Assembly: GCA_964444795.1 (NCBI GenBank)
Contig: CAYUIQ010000075.1
Location: forward strand, 1-35,026
Direction of reading: 5' to 3'
Origin: JABMRP01 sp964444795
GTDB taxonomy: Bacteria; Planctomycetota; Planctomycetia; Pirellulales; Thermoguttaceae
Length of the DNA: 35,026 nucleotides
The stretch's first letter is position 1. Each line of letters begins with the position of its first letter. A program made the translations under genes and the position numbers. Positions 32,156-35,026 of this stretch are shown here, in pieces. The notes beneath the pieces were generated by a model. It did no database searches and had not been told where the DNA came from. It worked only from the letters and a program-made list of their open reading frames with translations.

Positions 32156-33988
32156 TCACTTAAACCCCGAACCGATTGGCCCCGGCTTCACATACCGATT
32201 TAGCGAAAAGGGCCAGGGTTCGCTGTATCGATATGCGCGCGGAAGGAGAGTCTGCCAAGGATCGAGAATCAGAAAGGGATTTGCCAGATCCGTGGCGTCA
32301 CTGGGATTCCATCCCTCCTTTGCGCCAGTGCATTGCCTCGGCGATCCTGCCGGCACGAGGAGAATGAAGTTATGGTTGACGTCGGGGTGCCCCCAGCGAA
32401 TTTCCAGGAGTCTCTTGGCGAGGTCGTTTCCGGCGAGGAACCTAAGCAGGTCGTCGCGCATGGCAGCTGCCCAATCTTGGCAATACGGAGAATTAATGGG
32501 ATTATCGAAGTACTGACGCTTGCCTAGTTTAGCGCGAGCTCCCCAATGTACCCTAAGGAACGAGTCGACGGCGCGAATATAGGCGTTGGCAGCATCATTG
32601 GCAACTCGCAACCGCTCAACGCGACTCACGGTTAACGCAACCCCGTTCTTATCTGTCGGCGGATGACTGCTGAGTAGCCAATCGATTCTGTCCACGAGAT
32701 TCTGTTTTATATAGTGTAGATTGACCCGGATCTCTCCGCGAGCTGACATCGAATTTTCGGCAGAACAGTGAAGCCTTGAGGCTCCAAAGGTCGGCCCACC
32801 CAAATAGACCGCAGGATCACCTAAATTAAAAGGCAATTTCACCCGGGGCGGCCGCCAGAGATCGTTCAATACCAACACGTTGATCCACCGTGGAGCAGGC
32901 TCGCCAGGAACCACGTCCGGAATGTTCGAAAGTGGAGTGTCATGCGGTTGTCCCCGACGGTCGAAATCAATGTCGATCCACGGATCGACTGGAATGGGCT
33001 GCTTTTGAAACCTACTCAACGAATCCTGTTCAAAGTAGACGATGGGGAGGTGCGTGCCCAAGCTGCCGAATCCCGGCAACGGTCTGGCGACTGGATCGGG
33101 CTGTGCTTTCCGCACCGACCGCATCCATGCTTCCTTGGTTTGGGGCCCCAACGAGTCTCGGTAACGAATAAGTCGTTCTTCGTAGCCGTTCGGCAACTCC
33201 TCCCAGATTGCCGCCTGTTCCTCCGGCGAGAGTTCGCTGAAAGTATACTTCTTTGGCCCTGGCGGCTTGGACGGCTTCGGCCGCATGCCGAAACACTCCT
33301 CCCACTGTCGCGCCCACATCCTCCAAGAACTCACCTCCTGCGGGTCCATTCTCTGTTTCCAGGCGGAGAGAATCTCATCCTTGCCGAGCCTCAGTCGGCG
33401 CCCGTACCGTTCCGCCACTGCCTCGACCCTCACCTTCAGCGATTCGGGCAGATCGGAGAAAGAAACACACTCGCCTGTTTCGTACGAGTCCACCTCCTCC
33501 CGCCACCATGAAGGAAGCTTGGTAGCGGGAGGAGTCTCCATGGAGATGCATAGGTTCCGCTTTGCCGGATCCTCGCTGTTGGGGTACAAGAGCCATACCT
33601 TCGGCTCCCCTGGCGGCCATGGCCCCTGCTCGCCGCTGCTCGGAGGAGCCTCCTTCCTTTCCGGGGGAACTTGCTCCGCCTGTTGCGCTGGCGGCAACGA
33701 GAGCGTGGATAAGTCAGAGAACAGCGACTCCTCCAGCGCCGAATGCGCCCACCCACCCCAGCATGACCCGCCCGGGCCCGTGACAGGAGCGTACTGATCG
33801 ACCACCACGGATACGCCGTACGACTCGGGCAAAGTGGCCGAATCGGGAAACACAAACTGCGGCATAACCATCGCCTGGCCACTCGGATCCGTGTTGTTGA
33901 CGGGGTTGTTCCGCACGTAGCGGTAGGCATTCGGATCGTCTTCGATGCGGTCGACGGTGACGAATTGGCCGGTGACGGGATCGTACAT
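32156..33988 (-). CDS. Orphan RHS C-terminal tip with putative papain-like Cys/His/Asp domain
   Basis: 610 aa. Residues 1-37 (MYDPVTGQFVTVDR to NNPVNNTDPSG) are exactly the end of an RHS-repeat core, which normally follows more than a thousand residues of YD repeats. Those repeats are missing and the gene starts at the core's Tyr-Asp. A proline-rich variable region (about 80-130) and a Trp/Glu-rich middle follow. The last 110 residues contain SPYCQDWA (Cys503), DVNHNFILLVP (His539) and FLILDPWQTL (Asp576). This order and spacing recall papain-like/transglutaminase-fold toxins, where the Cys begins a helix and the His and Asp sit on adjacent strands. The activity is inferred, not shown. It starts 4 bp after the transglutaminase-like gene's stop, with AGGA in the overlap, so translation is coupled. 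Confidence 0.75.
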   Translation of the reverse strand: MYDPVTGQFVTVDRIEDDPNAYRYVRNNPVNNTDPSGQAMVMPQFVFPDSATLPESYGVSVVVDQYAPVTGPGGSCWGGWAHSALEESLFSDLSTLSLPPAQQAEQVPPERKEAPPSSGEQGPWPPGEPKVWLLYPNSEDPAKRNLCISMETPPATKLPSWWREEVDSYETGECVSFSDLPESLKVRVEAVAERYGRRLRLGKDEILSAWKQRMDPQEVSSWRMWARQWEECFGMRPKPSKPPGPKKYTFSELSPEEQAAIWEELPNGYEERLIRYRDSLGPQTKEAWMRSVRKAQPDPVARPLPGFGSLGTHLPIVYFEQDSLSRFQKQPIPVDPWIDIDFDRRGQPHDTPLSNIPDVVPGEPAPRWINVLVLNDLWRPPRVKLPFNLGDPAVYLGGPTFGASRLHCSAENSMSARGEIRVNLHYIKQNLVDRIDWLLSSHPPTDKNGVALTVSRVERLRVANDAANAYIRAVDSFLRVHWGARAKLGKRQYFDNPINSPYCQDWAAAMRDDLLRFLAGNDLAKRLLEIRWGHPDVNHNFILLVPAGSPRQCTGAKEGWNPSDATDLANPFLILDPWQTLLPRAYRYSEPWPFSLNRYVKPGPIGSGFK

Positions 33989-33992
33989 GGCG

Positions 33993-35026
33993 TCATCCTG
34001 TGGTGAGTTGGAAAAGGGTCTCGTTGGCCGAGGCGGCGATACCCGACGGCGATCGGCCGCGGAAAAGCCAGCGTTCGGCGTGCAGGCCGATGTCTTCGAT
34101 GCGGTACAGATACCGTCGCACCTTCGTCGGATGCATGATCTTCATGCAGCCCAGAAAGTGGATTTCGCTGTAGAGATCGTAGGGGTCCAATCGCGCCGCC
34201 TCATGATAGAACGGCAGTGCCCGGCCCAGCCACCCGTTGTCGCGCAGGCAGTCGGCCCGGGCGCAGAGAAAGGCCGCCATCTCCTGTCGCGGCGAGAGGA
34301 CGGGCAGTCCGTAGATGCCCGTCGCCCCGGGCGGACGAAACGACCGGTCCATCTCCCGGTAGTGCTCGTCGTCGCGGCCGCTGAGCCCGTAGCTGGTCGC
34401 GTCGACATTGAAGCATTCGCTCCCGTCGGGCTCCTCCCAGCGCAAGAAGTAATGCGCCCCGGCATGGACCATGCTAAGCGGATACCCCAGTCGTCGTCCG
34501 ATAGCCAGATAGAGAACCGGCAACGACGTGCAGGTCCCCCCGTGCCGGGTAATCAGTCCGTGAATGAACAGATCCTGCGAATCCTTCCAGAGTTTGCGTT
34601 TCTTCCGCGGTGGTGCGTCGGGATCGGGGATGTGGGCCGGGTTGTACCGCATCTGCAAACGGGCTTGCAGCACTTCGGCCATGTACATCGCGCGGAAGAA
34701 GTTCGGCGAGTGGCGATACTTCTCCAGGTTTTCGTCGAAGTAGTGCCAGTCCTCTCGCGTAAGCCGCTCGACCAACTCGGCAATGTAGTCGAGGATGTCC
34801 AGCATGACGCGGATGGGCATGTCCTCTGCCCCGGGCAGTCCGACCGCCGCGTTGAGATTCAGCGCCGCCACATCATGGGCGGCCAGTTCCTCGTCGGTCA
34901 TGCGGGCGAAATGTGCCAGCAACAGTCCGTCGCCAAGGGTCGCATCCAGCCCCGCTGGATGGGGCCAGAACTGCAACGATGGCATCACACTATCGACCAT
35001 TTCCAGAAGCCCCCGGTCGAAGAGTT
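33993..35026 (-). CDS. Transglutaminase-like superfamily protein, partial at window edge
   Basis: At least 335 aa from ATG 35000, but the frame stays open to the window end, adding protein-like residues LFDRGLLE, and no ribosome-binding site precedes 35000. The true start is therefore probably outside. It is a SirB1/transglutaminase-like fold: RHGGTCTSLPVLYLAIGRRL with Cys157 at a helix start, HAGAHYFLRW with His183 and CFNVDATSYG with Asp200, a complete triad (numbering from 35000). The C-terminal third is helical and TPR-like (RADCLRDNGWLGRALPFYHEAARLDPYD). It has no signal peptide in the visible part. Family members are often peptidase-like or non-catalytic binding proteins. It lies directly upstream of the RHS tip, which may be accidental or a coupled pair. 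Confidence 0.83.
   Translation of the reverse strand, partial: LFDRGLLEMVDSVMPSLQFWPHPAGLDATLGDGLLLAHFARMTDEELAAHDVAALNLNAAVGLPGAEDMPIRVMLDILDYIAELVERLTREDWHYFDENLEKYRHSPNFFRAMYMAEVLQARLQMRYNPAHIPDPDAPPRKKRKLWKDSQDLFIHGLITRHGGTCTSLPVLYLAIGRRLGYPLSMVHAGAHYFLRWEEPDGSECFNVDATSYGLSGRDDEHYREMDRSFRPPGATGIYGLPVLSPRQEMAAFLCARADCLRDNGWLGRALPFYHEAARLDPYDLYSEIHFLGCMKIMHPTKVRRYLYRIEDIGLHAERWLFRGRSPSGIAASANETLFQLTTG

Noticed and set aside
32156..33988. A complete RHS protein
   Set aside because: The frame begins at the last 37 residues of the core, and the upstream DNA codes for a different, intact gene, so no YD-repeat shell exists here.

Overview
This window looks like a chromosomal piece of a planctomycete, probably of the Pirellulales/Planctomycetia type. 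The evidence is a DUF1559 type-II-pseudopilin-like protein, two PEP-CTERM surface proteins, Tat-exported Gfo/Idh/MocA and esterase enzymes, an exported ADP-ribosylglycohydrolase-like protein, a giant FHA/coiled-coil membrane protein, small LRR/WD40/RHS proteins, high G+C, wide gene spacing, and many short palindromic intergenic repeats. This assignment is an inference; no rRNA or tRNA gene is present to fix it.

Layout. (1) 1-5 kb, minus strand: a small unknown protein, a DUF1559 protein and a 978-aa mosaic PEP-CTERM protein. (2) 5-10.4 kb, plus strand: asparagine-synthase-type amidotransferase (asnB), ADP-glucose pyrophosphorylase (glgC) and galactokinase (galK). In the glgC-galK gap, on the opposite strand, sits a self-contained promoter / folded RNA / terminator unit of about 309 nt that I cannot assign to a known family. 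(3) 10.5-17 kb: a PEP-CTERM protein with three discoidin-like repeats, then an SDR enzyme and a Tat-exported Gfo/Idh/MocA oxidoreductase on the minus strand, divergent from an exported ADP-ribosylglycohydrolase-like protein. (4) 17-24.3 kb, minus strand, probably one operon read from 24304 down to 17009: a GalU-like nucleotidyltransferase, a 1120-aa fusion of a fucokinase-like GHMP kinase and a UDPGP-family pyrophosphorylase, a tungsten-type aldehyde:ferredoxin oxidoreductase and an exported alpha/beta hydrolase. (5) 24.7-30.9 kb, plus strand: a 1400-aa FHA/coiled-coil protein with a TM-coil-TM end, an alpha/beta hydrolase and a CPBP-type membrane protease. (6) 30.9-35.0 kb, minus strand: an accessory-looking block holding a transglutaminase-like protein that runs off the window, an orphan RHS tip with a putative Cys/His/Asp peptidase end, a small membrane LRR protein next to it, and a broken WD40 gene beside short repeats.

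How it may work together. glgC, galK, the GalU-like gene and the kinase/pyrophosphorylase fusion all make or spend sugar-1-phosphates and nucleotide sugars. The amidotransferase, the PEP-CTERM proteins and the Wzz-like topology of the FHA protein point towards cell-surface polysaccharide or glycoprotein work. This link is inferred from family knowledge and position. The two most notable items are the antisense structured RNA at 8677-8985 and the RHS-tip/LRR pair at 31514-33988, which resembles a toxin with a candidate immunity partner.
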